Positions 16,541 through 24,674 of a DNA stretch of 24,674 nt are shown piece after piece; position 1 is the first letter of the stretch; each line of letters begins with the position of its first letter. Source of the stretch: Rickettsia typhi (GTDB taxonomy: Bacteria > Pseudomonadota > Alphaproteobacteria > Rickettsiales > Rickettsiaceae); NCBI GenBank assembly GCA_945883665.1, contig CAMCXV010000013.1, forward strand, positions 1-24,674, written 5' to 3'. A program made the translations under genes and the position numbers. Under the pieces are notes generated by a model. It was not told where the DNA came from. It searched no databases and worked only from the letters and a program-made list of their open reading frames with translations.

Positions 16541-17053
16541 TTATTTACCGAGAACAGCAGATACCAAGCTATTCATTACCGCATAACCTTTAACAGCTGC
16601 ATTATAATCTTGCTGATTCTGAGATAGTTTTGTCATTTGTTGAGCAAGAGAAACATTATTACCATTAGGTTTAACTTCATAAGGATCTTTCAATTTGTGA
16701 GATGATAATTTTCCATTAGATCTTTTAGTATCTGCAATATGATTATCTGATGTTCTTACAAGTTTAAGAACTCTATTTGACTTTCCTTTTTCAGTAAGAT
16801 CGCTGTAATCCTTAGGAGCATGAACATCTTGGGCTTTGTAGCCTGGTGTATTTACGTTAGCAAGATTCTCGGATAATACTTTATGTTTAAAAGCAGTAAG
16901 TTCAAGATATGACTTCATTAACTCGTTAGTTGTAGTATTTTTCCCATCATCACTATTATTTGATTTTTTTATAGCAATATGACTGGCTCCATAAACATTG
17001 CAGCTCATAGTCAAAATACAAAATGCACAGAAAAATAATGTTTTTTTTATCAT
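16541..17053 (-). CDS. flgB: flagellar basal-body rod protein FlgB with N-terminal signal peptide
   Basis: FlgB is a proximal rod protein of the flagellar basal body. The rod motif SENLANVNTPGYKAQDV (61-77) and the C-terminal helix NNVSLAQQMTKLSQNQQDYNAAVKGYAVMNSLVSAVLGK (132-170) are typical. About 35 residues precede the normal N-terminus: MIKK, a hydrophobic core TLFFCAFCILTMSC (5-18), a plausible signal-peptidase site around VYG-A (20-23), and a polar Ser/Asn/Asp linker to about residue 42. Such a Sec signal is not expected for a protein exported by the flagellar apparatus. No clear ribosome-binding site precedes the ATG. It is the first gene of the trio, divergent from nuoA. Confidence 0.9.
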   Translation of the reverse strand: MIKKTLFFCAFCILTMSCNVYGASHIAIKKSNNSDDGKNTTTNELMKSYLELTAFKHKVLSENLANVNTPGYKAQDVHAPKDYSDLTEKGKSNRVLKLVRTSDNHIADTKRSNGKLSSHKLKDPYEVKPNGNNVSLAQQMTKLSQNQQDYNAAVKGYAVMNSLVSAVLGK

Positions 17054-17238
17054 CTAACAAATCAGTTAAAAATTTTATTCATAACATCTCTCACAGAGTT
17101 ATGTATAAGATATATATGGTGTCCCCAAATTACATATTCTATAAATAGATTCATGCTTAGTTGGTTAATTTTTATTGCCAATTTTGCATTCTTAGTGTAG
17201 CAATTATCTTATAGATAGTCAATAAGGTATATTTACTA

Positions 17239-17613
17239 ATGCATCACAGCTCTAAGATTTTAGTTGAGTATTTACCAATTATAGTTTTTTTTGGCATCGC
17301 TATATTTATTGCGTCAGTTGTTGTTGTTTTACCAAAAATTCTTGCTAAAGCAAATCCACAAAAAAACAAGCTAAAAGCTTATGAATGTGGTTTTGAACCA
17401 TTCGAGGATGCAAGAACAAAATTTGATATTCGTTTTTATTTAGTAGCAATTTTATTTATCATTTTTGACTTGGAAATAGCTTTTTTAATTCCTTGGGCTA
17501 TTAACCTGAAATCAATAGGTATTTTTGGTTTTTGGTCAATGATGGTTTTCTTGTCTGTATTGACTGTTGGATTCATTTATGAATGGAAGAAAGGAGCCTT
17601 AGAATGGGAATAG
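17239..17613 (+). CDS. nuoA: NADH-quinone oxidoreductase subunit A
   Basis: NuoA is a small membrane subunit of respiratory complex I, at the junction of the membrane and peripheral arms. The 124 residues hold three transmembrane helices (about 10-32, 67-86, 92-112). The conserved [41 protein letters not shown] (about 48-88) contains the key Cys and the acidic residues of the quinone loop. It heads a nuoA-F operon; the ATG at 17239 has an AAGG ribosome-binding site about 10 nt upstream. I saw no convincing promoter in the 185-bp divergent region toward flgB. Confidence 0.96.
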   Translation: MHHSSKILVEYLPIIVFFGIAIFIASVVVVLPKILAKANPQKNKLKAYECGFEPFEDARTKFDIRFYLVAILFIIFDLEIAFLIPWAINLKSIGIFGFWSMMVFLSVLTVGFIYEWKKGALEWE

Positions 17614-17638
17614 CTATTAACAAATTGGGTCAACTATT

Positions 17639-18145
17639 ATGAAAAATACAATATCATCACAAGATAGTTTTTTTGAAGAAGAGCTATCAGATCGTGGATT
17701 CGTTCTAACGAAACTAGATGATTTAGCAGGTTGGGCTAGAGCAAACTCTTTATGGCCAATGACTTTTGGTCTTGCATGCTGCGCAGTTGAAATGATGCAA
17801 GCAGCTTCATCAAGATATGATATGGATAGATTTGGTTTTTTGTTTCGTCCTAGCCCAAGACAAGCTGATTTAATGATAGTAGCTGGAACATTGACAAACA
17901 AAATGGCAGCTCCTATGCGCCGAGTCTACGATCAGATGGCTGATCCTAAATATGTTATTTCCATGGGTAGCTGTGCTAATGGCGGTGGTTATTACCATTA
18001 TTCTTACTCGGTGGTTAGAGGTTGCGACCGAATTGTACCAGTAGATGTTTATGTTCCTGGTTGCCCTCCCACTGCAGAAGCTTTAATTTATGGCTTAATG
18101 CAGTTACAAAGAAAAATCAAAAGAACCACTAGATTTAAAGGTTAG
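17639..18145 (+). CDS. nuoB: NADH-quinone oxidoreductase subunit B
   Basis: NuoB (PSST homologue) carries iron-sulfur cluster N2, the last electron donor before ubiquinone. All four ligands are visible: C47-C48 in [11 protein letters not shown]112 in [10 protein letters not shown], and C142 in [14 protein letters not shown]. The [15 protein letters not shown] stretch (70-84) is the usual quinone-site segment. The 168-residue length is normal. It starts 25 bp after nuoA and ends 2 bp before nuoC, as expected for one operon. The ribosome-binding site is weak, but the N-terminus matches rickettsial NuoB. Confidence 0.97.
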   Translation: MKNTISSQDSFFEEELSDRGFVLTKLDDLAGWARANSLWPMTFGLACCAVEMMQAASSRYDMDRFGFLFRPSPRQADLMIVAGTLTNKMAAPMRRVYDQMADPKYVISMGSCANGGGYYHYSYSVVRGCDRIVPVDVYVPGCPPTAEALIYGLMQLQRKIKRTTRFKG

Positions 18146-18147
18146 AA

Positions 18148-18744
18148 ATGGATTTTGTAAATATTATTGACGATTTTTTAAAAAAGCAAAATCTAGAATT
18201 TTCACCGGTTTTAGTTGAAGGTTTTACTGGATATAAAATATTACCTCAAGATTTAATAAGATTTCTTCAATTTTTAAAAGAAAATAAAGATTTAAGATTT
18301 ACAATCTTAACAGATTTATTTGCCGCCGATTTTCCAGAACGCAAAAAGCGTTTTGAAGTAGTGTATAGCTTGCTTAGTTTACAACTTAACCAAAGAATTT
18401 TGCTAAAAATTGACTTAGCAGAAAATGAATCTATCCTATCATCAACTTCAATTTATAGCGCTGCTTGCTGGTATGAACGAGAAGTATTTGACATGTTCGG
18501 TATTAATTTTGATCAATCTCCAGATCTAAGACGCATCTTAACTGATTATGGTTTCAAGGGGCATCCATTGCGCAAGGATTTCCCCCTTACTGGTCATGTT
18601 CAGGTTATATATGATGAAAAACTAGAAAAAGTTATATATGAACCTGTTTTGCTTGAGCAAGAATTTCGGAATTTTGATTTTGTTTCTCCGTGGCAAGGTC
18701 CAAAAGAATATGTGTTACCTGGTGATGAAAAAGCAACAAAATAA
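18148..18744 (+). CDS. nuoC: NADH-quinone oxidoreductase subunit C
   Basis: NuoC (30-kDa subunit homologue) is a structural part of the complex I peripheral arm. The diagnostic block is [51 protein letters not shown] (about 109-159). The preceding [27 protein letters not shown] segment is also typical. At 198 residues it is a separate NuoC, not the NuoCD fusion of E. coli, in line with alphaproteobacteria and mitochondria. It sits 2 bp after nuoB and 20 bp before nuoD. Confidence 0.97.
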   Translation: MDFVNIIDDFLKKQNLEFSPVLVEGFTGYKILPQDLIRFLQFLKENKDLRFTILTDLFAADFPERKKRFEVVYSLLSLQLNQRILLKIDLAENESILSSTSIYSAACWYEREVFDMFGINFDQSPDLRRILTDYGFKGHPLRKDFPLTGHVQVIYDEKLEKVIYEPVLLEQEFRNFDFVSPWQGPKEYVLPGDEKATK

Positions 18745-18764
18745 AAGCAAAAATTATTATATCT

Positions 18765-19967
18765 ATGCTAGAAAAAGAAGAAGAATATGAGGATAAAAAA
18801 GTTGATGGGCTAACAACGATCAACTTTGGTCCTCAGCATCCAGCTGCACATGGCGTCTTGCGTTTAATTCTTCAAATGGATGGAGAAGTTATAAACAAAG
18901 CTGACCCTCACATAGGACTGCTTCACAGAGGTACAGAAAAATTAATAGAACATAAAACATATGCTCAAGCTGTACCATATTTTGACCGCCTAGATTACGT
19001 CTCTCCGATGTGTCAAGAGCATGCTTACGCCTTAGCTGTAGAGCAATTATTAAAATGCGATGTGCCAAGACGAGCGAAATATATTAGAGTTCTTTTTTCC
19101 GAACTTACAAGAATCTTGAATCACACAATGAATATAGGAACACAAGCGGTTGATCTTGGTGCTACTACACCTCTTTTATGGTTGTTTGATGAACGCGAAA
19201 AAATCATGGAATTTTATGAGAGAGTTTCTGGTTCACGTATGCATTCTAACTATTTTAGACCAGGCGGGGTAGCTTCAGATCTGCCAAGTGGATTAATCGA
19301 AGATATAGGAATTTTTGTCGAAAATTTTCCAAAATATTTAGCTGATGTTGAAACTTTGTTAAATAATAATCGTATATGGAAGCAGCGTCTTGTAGGTATT
19401 GGTGTTGTTAGTCAAAAACAGGCAATGGATTGGGGTTTCTCGGGTCCAATGCTTAGGGGCTCTGGAATTGAATGGGATTTAAGGAAATCAAGACCTTACG
19501 AAATATACGATGAAATGAATTTTGATGTACCAATTGGCATTTCTGGTGATTGTTATGACCGCTATCTAATAAGGGTTGAAGAAATGTATCAATCACTGAA
19601 AATTATAAAACAATGTTTAGAAAAAATACCGAAAGGACCTGTTAAATCATTAGATACAAAAATAACACCGCCATCACGAGCAAACATGAAAGAATCAATG
19701 GAGGCTATGATTCATCACTTTAAATTATATACAGAGGGTTATAATGTACCTGCAGGTGAGACATATGGTTTTGTTGAAGCGCCAAAAGGAGAATTTGGCG
19801 TATATTTATATTCAGATGGTACTAACAAACCTTATAGATGTCGTATCAAAGCCCCAGGATTTGCTCATTTACAAGGTCTTGATTTTATGTCTTGTGGTCA
19901 TTTAATGGCCGATGTAGTGTCTATAATTTCGAGTCTTGATATAGTTTTTGGAGAGATTGATAGATGA
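18765..19967 (+). CDS. nuoD: NADH-quinone oxidoreductase subunit D
   Basis: NuoD (49-kDa subunit homologue) forms the quinone-binding pocket of complex I with NuoB. Its 400 residues begin near [24 protein letters not shown] (about 18-41), which includes the quinone-pocket His, and continue through [32 protein letters not shown], the [25 protein letters not shown] segment and the C-terminal [39 protein letters not shown]. Its stop overlaps the nuoE start by 4 bp (ATGA), suggesting translational coupling. A Glu/Lys-rich N-terminal stretch (about 2-15) is the least conserved part. Confidence 0.97.
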   Translation: MLEKEEEYEDKKVDGLTTINFGPQHPAAHGVLRLILQMDGEVINKADPHIGLLHRGTEKLIEHKTYAQAVPYFDRLDYVSPMCQEHAYALAVEQLLKCDVPRRAKYIRVLFSELTRILNHTMNIGTQAVDLGATTPLLWLFDEREKIMEFYERVSGSRMHSNYFRPGGVASDLPSGLIEDIGIFVENFPKYLADVETLLNNNRIWKQRLVGIGVVSQKQAMDWGFSGPMLRGSGIEWDLRKSRPYEIYDEMNFDVPIGISGDCYDRYLIRVEEMYQSLKIIKQCLEKIPKGPVKSLDTKITPPSRANMKESMEAMIHHFKLYTEGYNVPAGETYGFVEAPKGEFGVYLYSDGTNKPYRCRIKAPGFAHLQGLDFMSCGHLMADVVSIISSLDIVFGEIDR

Positions 19968-20494
19968 GTAAAAAAAATAATAAATTTGTTTTTGATAAAA
20001 ATAATTCTCAAAAAGCTACGAAAATATTAGCAAAATATCCTGAAGATAGACAAAAAAGCGCCGTATTACCATTGCTTGATTTAGCTCAGAGACAAAATGA
20101 TGGATGGCTATCAGTTGATGCTATTGAATATGTTGCTGATTACATTTCAGAGCCTTACATGCGTGTCTATGAAATTGCTTCATTTTATAGCATGTTTTAT
20201 TTAAAACCTGTAGGTAAGAATCATATTCAGGTATGTGGAACTACACCATGTTGGTTAAAAGGTGCTAGTGATATTCTAAAAGTTTGTGAAGATCAAATTG
20301 GTATAAAATGTGGTACCAGTTCTGCAGATGGCAAATTTACTATTTCAGAAGTAGAATGCCTTGGAGCATGTGTAAATGCGCCTTTAGTCCAGATAAATGA
20401 TGATTATTATGAAAATCTAACAGCTGAAAAAATACGAGTCATTATTGATAATATATCCAATCAAGAAGTAGAAAAGAAAGAAAAAAGTGAGTAG
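19964..20494 (+). CDS. nuoE: NADH-quinone oxidoreductase subunit E
   Basis: NuoE (24-kDa subunit homologue) holds the [2Fe-2S] cluster N1a of the NADH module. The ligands are clear: C91 and C96 (CGTTPC) and C132 and C136 (CLGAC), giving the thioredoxin-like ferredoxin spacing CX4C / CX3C. The N-terminal helical part includes [26 protein letters not shown]. The last ten or so residues are Lys/Glu-rich and not conserved. It overlaps nuoD by 4 bp. About 100 bp separate it from nuoF, unusual within this otherwise tight operon, and that gap contains a short ORF at 20553. Confidence 0.96.
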   Translation: MSKKNNKFVFDKNNSQKATKILAKYPEDRQKSAVLPLLDLAQRQNDGWLSVDAIEYVADYISEPYMRVYEIASFYSMFYLKPVGKNHIQVCGTTPCWLKGASDILKVCEDQIGIKCGTSSADGKFTISEVECLGACVNAPLVQINDDYYENLTAEKIRVIIDNISNQEVEKKEKSE

Positions 20495-20552
20495 CAAATT
20501 AGATAATATATGTAAAATAAAAAGTAATTATAATAGGGAACAAGGCTTATTC

Positions 20553-20618
20553 ATGAATAATTTAAGTCAAAATTCTACAATATTTTTAGAAGGTGCTAAT
20601 GTTACAAAAACAAGATAG
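20553..20618 (+). CDS. possible 21-residue leader peptide overlapping the nuoF start
   Basis: An ATG at 20553 follows an AAGG-like ribosome-binding site and opens a 21-codon frame, [21 protein letters not shown], that stops at 20618, out of frame with nuoF and 17 nt past its ATG. It could couple translation of nuoF to the upstream message. It may also be chance; I know no homologue. Confidence 0.25.
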   Translation: MNNLSQNSTIFLEGANVTKTR

Positions 20619-21888
20619 GATATTTACTAACCTGTACAATGAATATTCTCCTGATTTAATTTCAGCAAAATTACGTGGTGACTGGGATCAAACAAAATCT
20701 TTAATTATCAAAGGTCGAGAATGGATTGTTGAAGAGGTAAAATCTTCTGGATTAAGAGGGAGAGGAGGGGCTGGATTTTCAACTGGTATGAAATGGTCTT
20801 TTATGCCAAAAACTCATCCTAAACCTTCTTATCTCGTTGTTAATGCTGACGAATCAGAACCTGGTACTTGTAAGGATAGAGATATTTTAAGATACGAACC
20901 TCATAAATTAATAGAAGGATGCTTGCTCGCTTCTGTAGCAATAGGATCGCATAATTGCTACATATACATACGTGGGGAGTTTTATAATGAAGCGCTAGCT
21001 GTTCAAAAGGCAATAGATGAAGCTTATGCAGCAAAGTTAATCGGTAAAAATGCTTGTGATTCTGGTTATGATATTGATATATATCTTCATCGTGGTGCTG
21101 GAGCTTATATATGCGGAGAAGAAACAGCGCTGCTGGAAAGTTTAGAGGGTAAAAAAGGTCAACCAAGATTAAAACCTCCTTTCCCTGCTGGAGCTGGTTT
21201 ATATGGTTGCCCTACCACTATAAATAATGTGGAATCTATTGCAGTAGTTCCAACTATTCTAAGACGCGGAGCAGCTTGGTTTTCCGCTATCGGCAAGCCG
21301 AATAACACTGGTACTAAATTATTTTGTATTTCTGGTCATGTCAATGAACCAAAAAATGTAGAAGAAGCAATGGGCATTCCTTTAAAAGAGTTAATAGAAA
21401 AATATGCTGGGGGTGTTCGTGGCGGATGGGGCAATCTAAAAGCTATTATCCCTGGTGGCTCATCTGTGCCGATGATTACAAAAGATATGTGTGAAACAGT
21501 AACTATGGATTTTGATTCTCTGCGTAATGTTGGTTCAGGTCTTGGAACTGGTGGAATTATAGTAATGGATAAATCAACCGATATAATATATGCTATTGCT
21601 CGTCTAAGCAAATTCTACATGCACGAGTCATGCGGTCAATGCACACCTTGTCGCGAAGGAACTGGTTGGATGTGGCGAATAATGATGCGCCTTTGTAAAG
21701 GAGAGGCTAGAATCGAAGAAATTGATGAATTATTAGATATCAGTAAACAGGTGGAAGGTCATACAATATGCGCTCTTGGTGATGCTGCAGCTTGGCCCAT
21801 ACAAGGATTAATTAGACATTTTCGTCATGAAATTGAAGATAGGATTAGAAAATATGCTGTTGTAAATCATAAAAACAGAGCTAGTTAA
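20599..21888 (+). CDS. nuoF: NADH-quinone oxidoreductase subunit F
   Basis: NuoF (51-kDa subunit homologue) binds NADH and FMN and carries cluster N3, the electron entry point of complex I. Seen here: the nucleotide-binding [16 protein letters not shown] (51-66), [14 protein letters not shown], the FMN-site [19 protein letters not shown], and the [4Fe-4S] ligands C345, C348, C351 ([11 protein letters not shown]) and C391 (TICALGD). I start it at the ATG at 20599, which has AGAAGG 5 nt upstream and gives the family-like [11 protein letters not shown]; a GTG at 20593 would add two residues. The 429-residue length is normal. nuoG does not follow; metG does. Confidence 0.97.
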   Translation: MLQKQDRIFTNLYNEYSPDLISAKLRGDWDQTKSLIIKGREWIVEEVKSSGLRGRGGAGFSTGMKWSFMPKTHPKPSYLVVNADESEPGTCKDRDILRYEPHKLIEGCLLASVAIGSHNCYIYIRGEFYNEALAVQKAIDEAYAAKLIGKNACDSGYDIDIYLHRGAGAYICGEETALLESLEGKKGQPRLKPPFPAGAGLYGCPTTINNVESIAVVPTILRRGAAWFSAIGKPNNTGTKLFCISGHVNEPKNVEEAMGIPLKELIEKYAGGVRGGWGNLKAIIPGGSSVPMITKDMCETVTMDFDSLRNVGSGLGTGGIIVMDKSTDIIYAIARLSKFYMHESCGQCTPCREGTGWMWRIMMRLCKGEARIEEIDELLDISKQVEGHTICALGDAAAWPIQGLIRHFRHEIEDRIRKYAVVNHKNRAS

Positions 21889-21932
21889 TCATTATGTATC
21901 ATCAAACTATTCTAATTCAGGTAATTTTATAA

Positions 21933-23471
21933 ATGTCAGATAATAATTTTTATATAACAACTCCGATATATTATGTAAATGATGTACCTCACATAGGTCA
22001 TGCCTATACAAGCTTAGTCTGTGATGTAATTGCTAGATTTATGAAAATCAACGGTAAGGAAGTTAAATATTTAACTGGCACCGATGAACATGGTCAGAAA
22101 GTAGAGAAATCTGCTTTAAATAACAATCTTTCACCGAAAGAATTTACTGATAAAATGTCTATCAGTTTTAAAAATTTACTAAAAGCTCTAAATATTGCAA
22201 ATTCTGATTTTATCAGAACAACTGAAGAAAGACACAAAAGGGGGGTAAAAGCCTTTTGGAAAAAATTACAAGAAAATGGTGATATATATATTAGTAACTA
22301 TTCTGGTTGGTATTCTATTCGGGATGAAGCTTTTTATAACAAATCAGAATTAACGCCAGAGGGGTTGGCGCCAACAGGAGCGCCGGTTGAATGGGTAGAA
22401 GAGCCGAGTTATTTTTTTGCTTTATCTAAATGGCAAGATAGATTACTAGAATTTTATGAAACAAATCCCGATTTTATTAAACCAAAATCTAGAAGAAATG
22501 AAGTTATAAGCTTTGTCAAGAATGGTCTTACAGATTTATCAATTTCAAGAACAAGTTTTAAATGGGGTATTCCTGTAGCAGATAATCCGGAACATGTTAT
22601 TTATGTATGGCTTGATGCTTTAACAAATTATATTTCAGCACTTGGATATCCCAATGAAACCAATGACTATAAAACATTTTGGCCGGCAGATGTTCATGTT
22701 GTGGGCAAAGACATTTTAAGATTCCACGCTGTTTATTGGCCAGCATTTTTAATGTCAGCTGGTATCCCTACACCAAAATCAATTTTTGCTCATGGTTGGT
22801 GGACAAATGAAGGACAAAAAATATCAAAATCTGTTGGTAATGTTATTGATCCATTTAAATTAATTGATGATTTTGGTCTAGATCAAGTAAGGTATTTTTT
22901 AGTAAGAGAAGTTATATTTGGTAATGATGGAAATTATGCACGAGAAAATTTGATCCAAAGAAATAATAGCGAATTATCCAATAAAATTGGTAATTTGATG
23001 CAACGAACTTGTTCTTTTATTTTTAAGAATTGCCAAGAAAGAATGCCAAATGTTACAAAAGAATTTGTAGATAAAATGTATCAAAGTGAGTTTTTTATTA
23101 AATTACAAGATATGATTAAAGATAGCATTATCCAGATGGAAAATTATAATATTAATGCTGTTCTTGATAATATAATTAATGTAACTGAGCAATCAAATAT
23201 TTATATTGATCACGAAGCTCCGTGGACACTAAAGAACTCTTCCCCTCAAAAAATGAACGAAGTTTTATATAGAATTGTAGAAACACTCAGATATATAGCT
23301 ATATTAATGCAACCATTTACACCAGATTCAGCAGCAAAAATGTTAGACCAACTTAATGTACCAGAAAATAATCGCAATCTGACGCACTTAAATCAAGAAT
23401 TTGCTATTATATCATCTAATAAAATAACCCAACCTTATCCGATTTTTCCAAGATTGGAAACAGAGAATTAA
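21933..23471 (+). CDS. metG: methionyl-tRNA synthetase
   Basis: MetRS charges tRNA-Met and initiator tRNA. HIGH is at 20-23 (VPHIGHAY) and the KMSKS loop reads KISKS (296-300, GQKISKSVGN). The WLDALTNYISALGYPN and HAYWPAFLMSAG-like (HAVYWPAFLMSAG) segments are typical. At 512 residues it is the short form that ends after the anticodon-binding domain, lacking the C-terminal EMAP/Trbp-like dimer domain. The connective insert (about 124-150) has no Cys pairs, so no zinc knuckle is expected. It starts 44 bp after nuoF and is followed 16 bp later by tatD, so the three could be read through together. Confidence 0.97.
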   Translation: MSDNNFYITTPIYYVNDVPHIGHAYTSLVCDVIARFMKINGKEVKYLTGTDEHGQKVEKSALNNNLSPKEFTDKMSISFKNLLKALNIANSDFIRTTEERHKRGVKAFWKKLQENGDIYISNYSGWYSIRDEAFYNKSELTPEGLAPTGAPVEWVEEPSYFFALSKWQDRLLEFYETNPDFIKPKSRRNEVISFVKNGLTDLSISRTSFKWGIPVADNPEHVIYVWLDALTNYISALGYPNETNDYKTFWPADVHVVGKDILRFHAVYWPAFLMSAGIPTPKSIFAHGWWTNEGQKISKSVGNVIDPFKLIDDFGLDQVRYFLVREVIFGNDGNYARENLIQRNNSELSNKIGNLMQRTCSFIFKNCQERMPNVTKEFVDKMYQSEFFIKLQDMIKDSIIQMENYNINAVLDNIINVTEQSNIYIDHEAPWTLKNSSPQKMNEVLYRIVETLRYIAILMQPFTPDSAAKMLDQLNVPENNRNLTHLNQEFAIISSNKITQPYPIFPRLETEN

Positions 23472-23487
23472 AAATGTATATATTGTA

Positions 23488-24285
23488 ATGATTTTAGTAG
23501 ATTCACATTGTCATTTAGACATGTTAACAGAATATGATTCTCACGATAATATTGTCAAACGTGCATTGGAATCAAATGTACATTACATGCAAACTATCTG
23601 TACAAAACTTGAAGATGTTTCAAAAATTTTAGCAATCGCAGAAAAATACAATAATGTATTTGCATCAATTGGCTTACATCCCAGTGAAGTGAATAGATTA
23701 ATCACTGCTCAAGAATTAATCAATCTTGCTAAACATCCTAAAGTTTTGGGGTTAGGTGAAACAGGTTTAGATTATTACTATAATAAGGATAATTCTCAAC
23801 AACAACTTCAGAGAAAATCTTTTGAAGAGCACATAAAAGCCTCATGCGAAAATCACTTACCAATTATAGTGCATACAAGAGAAGCAGAGGATGATACTTA
23901 CGATATAATTAATTCATATAAAAAAACACATGATTTTTTAGGTCTTATTCATTGTTTTACAGCTTCAGAAAAATTTGCCAAAAAAATATTAGATCTTGGT
24001 TTTTACATTTCAATAGCTGGTATTATTACTTTTAAAAATACTGAAGAATTAAGATCGATAGTAAAATTCATTCCTTTAGATAGAATTTTATTAGAAACTG
24101 ACTCTCCTTATTTAGCACCAGTACCTCAAAGGGGGAAAATAAATGAACCTTCTTATGTAAAATATGTTGCCCAAGCTATCTCTGATCTGAAAGGAATTAC
24201 TTTAGAAAAATGCGCAGAACAAACAACAAAAAACTTTTTTACTCTATTTGTCAAAGCTTCTAAACAAGTTCATCAGATAATATAA
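23488..24285 (+). CDS. tatD: TatD-family metal-dependent deoxyribonuclease
   Basis: TatD-family enzymes are TIM-barrel metal-dependent hydrolases with 3'-5' DNase activity, implicated in DNA repair. The metal ligands are visible: H7 and H9 (DSHCHLD), E91 (LGETGLDYYY), H129 (IVHTRE), H155 (LIHCFTAS) and D205 (LLETDSPYLAP). The PQRGKINEPSYV segment is also diagnostic. The 265-residue length is normal. metG-tatD adjacency is common in alphaproteobacteria, often with tmk and holB upstream, which are absent here. The ATG at 23488 lies 16 bp after metG, without a strong ribosome-binding site. Confidence 0.95.
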   Translation: MILVDSHCHLDMLTEYDSHDNIVKRALESNVHYMQTICTKLEDVSKILAIAEKYNNVFASIGLHPSEVNRLITAQELINLAKHPKVLGLGETGLDYYYNKDNSQQQLQRKSFEEHIKASCENHLPIIVHTREAEDDTYDIINSYKKTHDFLGLIHCFTASEKFAKKILDLGFYISIAGIITFKNTEELRSIVKFIPLDRILLETDSPYLAPVPQRGKINEPSYVKYVAQAISDLKGITLEKCAEQTTKNFFTLFVKASKQVHQII

Positions 24286-24344
24286 TACCGTCAAAAGTCA
24301 TAAGACCAATTGTTATTTTTAGTTGTAGGTTACTGCTTAATTTT

Positions 24345-24373
24345 TTGAGTTTTTAAAGATTTCATGTTATAAT
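24345..24373 (+). promoter_or_regulatory. sigma70 promoter for the Rpn-family gene, with inverted repeat around the -10 box
   Basis: TTGAGT (24345-24350) and a perfect TATAAT (24368-24373) are 17 bp apart. The 7-bp inverted repeat ATTTCAT / ATGAAAT (24359-24365 and 24372-24378) overlaps the -10 box and could be an operator or chance. The gene start is about 42 bp downstream. Confidence 0.55.
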
Positions 24374-24414
24374 GAAATTTAATAATAAACTTAAACTTTT
24401 AACTATCTTATATT

Positions 24415-24674
24415 ATGTCTATCACAAAATTTCTTGATCCAAAAAATGATGTTGCCTTTCGCCGTATATTCGGCACGGAGAAGAATAAAGATATTCTCAT
24501 TCATTTTATTAATGACATACTGGAGCTTAAAGATAGAGACAAAATCAAAGAGATCACATTTTTACCTACTATTGCCGTGCCTGAAATTGCCGCTAAAAAG
24601 CAGAGCGTAGTTGACGTTTTATGTAAAGACGAAAACGGAGTACAGCTAATTATTGAAATGCAAGTAGCCCCTCA
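24415..24674 (+). CDS. Rpn-family recombination-promoting nuclease/putative transposase (3'-truncated by window edge)
   Basis: This is the N-terminal part of a PD-(D/E)XK nuclease-family protein of the Rpn/transposase_31-like group, abundant and mobile in Rickettsiales. The visible 86 codons read MSITKFLDPKNDVAFRRIFG (1-20), the family's N-terminal signature, then a helix and the nuclease core SVVDVLCKDENGVQLIIEMQV, with the Asp and Glu-x-Gln arrangement of the active site. Codon choice looks richer in G and C than its neighbours (for example CGCCGT, GGCACGGAG), which fits recent arrival. The known E. coli Rpn proteins cut DNA and promote RecA-independent recombination. The end, and whether the gene is intact, cannot be seen. 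Confidence 0.88.
   Translation, partial: MSITKFLDPKNDVAFRRIFGTEKNKDILIHFINDILELKDRDKIKEITFLPTIAVPEIAAKKQSVVDVLCKDENGVQLIIEMQVAP

Noticed and set aside
17617..17901. 94-codon minus-strand ORF across nuoB
   Set aside because: It lies antisense to a confidently assigned gene with all cluster ligands in place; a shadow of nuoB codon use. The same reasoning removes the other antisense ORFs in glyS, ileS, rpsD, spoT, nuoC and nuoF.
20593..20598. GTG start two codons upstream for nuoF
   Set aside because: The GTG overlaps the AGAAGG ribosome-binding site that serves the ATG at 20599, and [11 protein letters not shown] matches rickettsial NuoF.
1..24674. CRISPR array or insertion-sequence ends
   Set aside because: No regularly spaced direct repeats of array type and no terminal inverted repeats flanking a transposase are visible; the Rpn-family gene at the edge is cut off before its end could be examined.

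Overview
The window is a low-GC, compact alphaproteobacterial segment that reads best as an obligate intracellular Rickettsiales bacterium, most likely in or near Rickettsiaceae. Grounds: very AT-rich DNA with AT-rich codon choice; the alphaproteobacterial (mitochondria-like) nuoA-F order; a COQ9-family ubiquinone gene divergent from rpsU; a lone, active-site-altered PurC of the kind I recall from Rickettsia; long gene-free stretches; and an Rpn/PD-(D/E)XK transposase-like gene at the right edge. The genus cannot be fixed from sequence alone. A flgB-flgC-fliE cluster argues against typical non-flagellated Rickettsia and suggests a lineage that has, or had, flagella.

Layout from left to right. 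(1) 1-2070: the 3' part of a short-chain dehydrogenase, a periplasmic PCu(A)C-type copper chaperone, then rplU-rpmA behind a good sigma70 promoter. (2) 2071-2630: gene-free, with one hairpin. (3) 2631-6569: glyQ-glyS (4-bp overlap) and tsaC/Sua5, tightly packed. (4) 6570-7048: a strong hairpin, then rpsU on the minus strand, divergent from the COQ9-family gene at 7049. (5) 7817-12587: ileS, purC-like and rpsD, the last with a near-consensus promoter. (6) 12588-13270: gene-free, with a hairpin and a hexanucleotide repeat. (7) 13271-17053, minus strand: flgB, flgC and fliE, followed by a full-length bifunctional RelA/SpoT gene with its own likely promoter-operator. (8) 17239-24285, plus strand: nuoA-B-C-D-E-F, then metG and tatD. 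(9) 24415 to the edge: the start of an Rpn-family gene with its own promoter.

The genes are mostly core housekeeping: translation (L21, L27, S4, S21, GlyRS, IleRS, MetRS, t6A formation), respiration (complex I peripheral arm, ubiquinone biosynthesis, probably copper delivery to cytochrome oxidase) and the stringent response. The most unusual item is the isolated proximal-rod trio. FlgB and FlgC both carry N-terminal Sec-type signal peptides, which flagellar rod proteins normally lack, while FliE does not. This suggests Sec-routed rod proteins or a repurposed rod structure. Other oddities are a PurC homologue that has lost substrate-binding residues, an in-frame repeat-bearing insertion in GlyS, and a perfect 16-bp palindrome filling the spacer of the spoT promoter.
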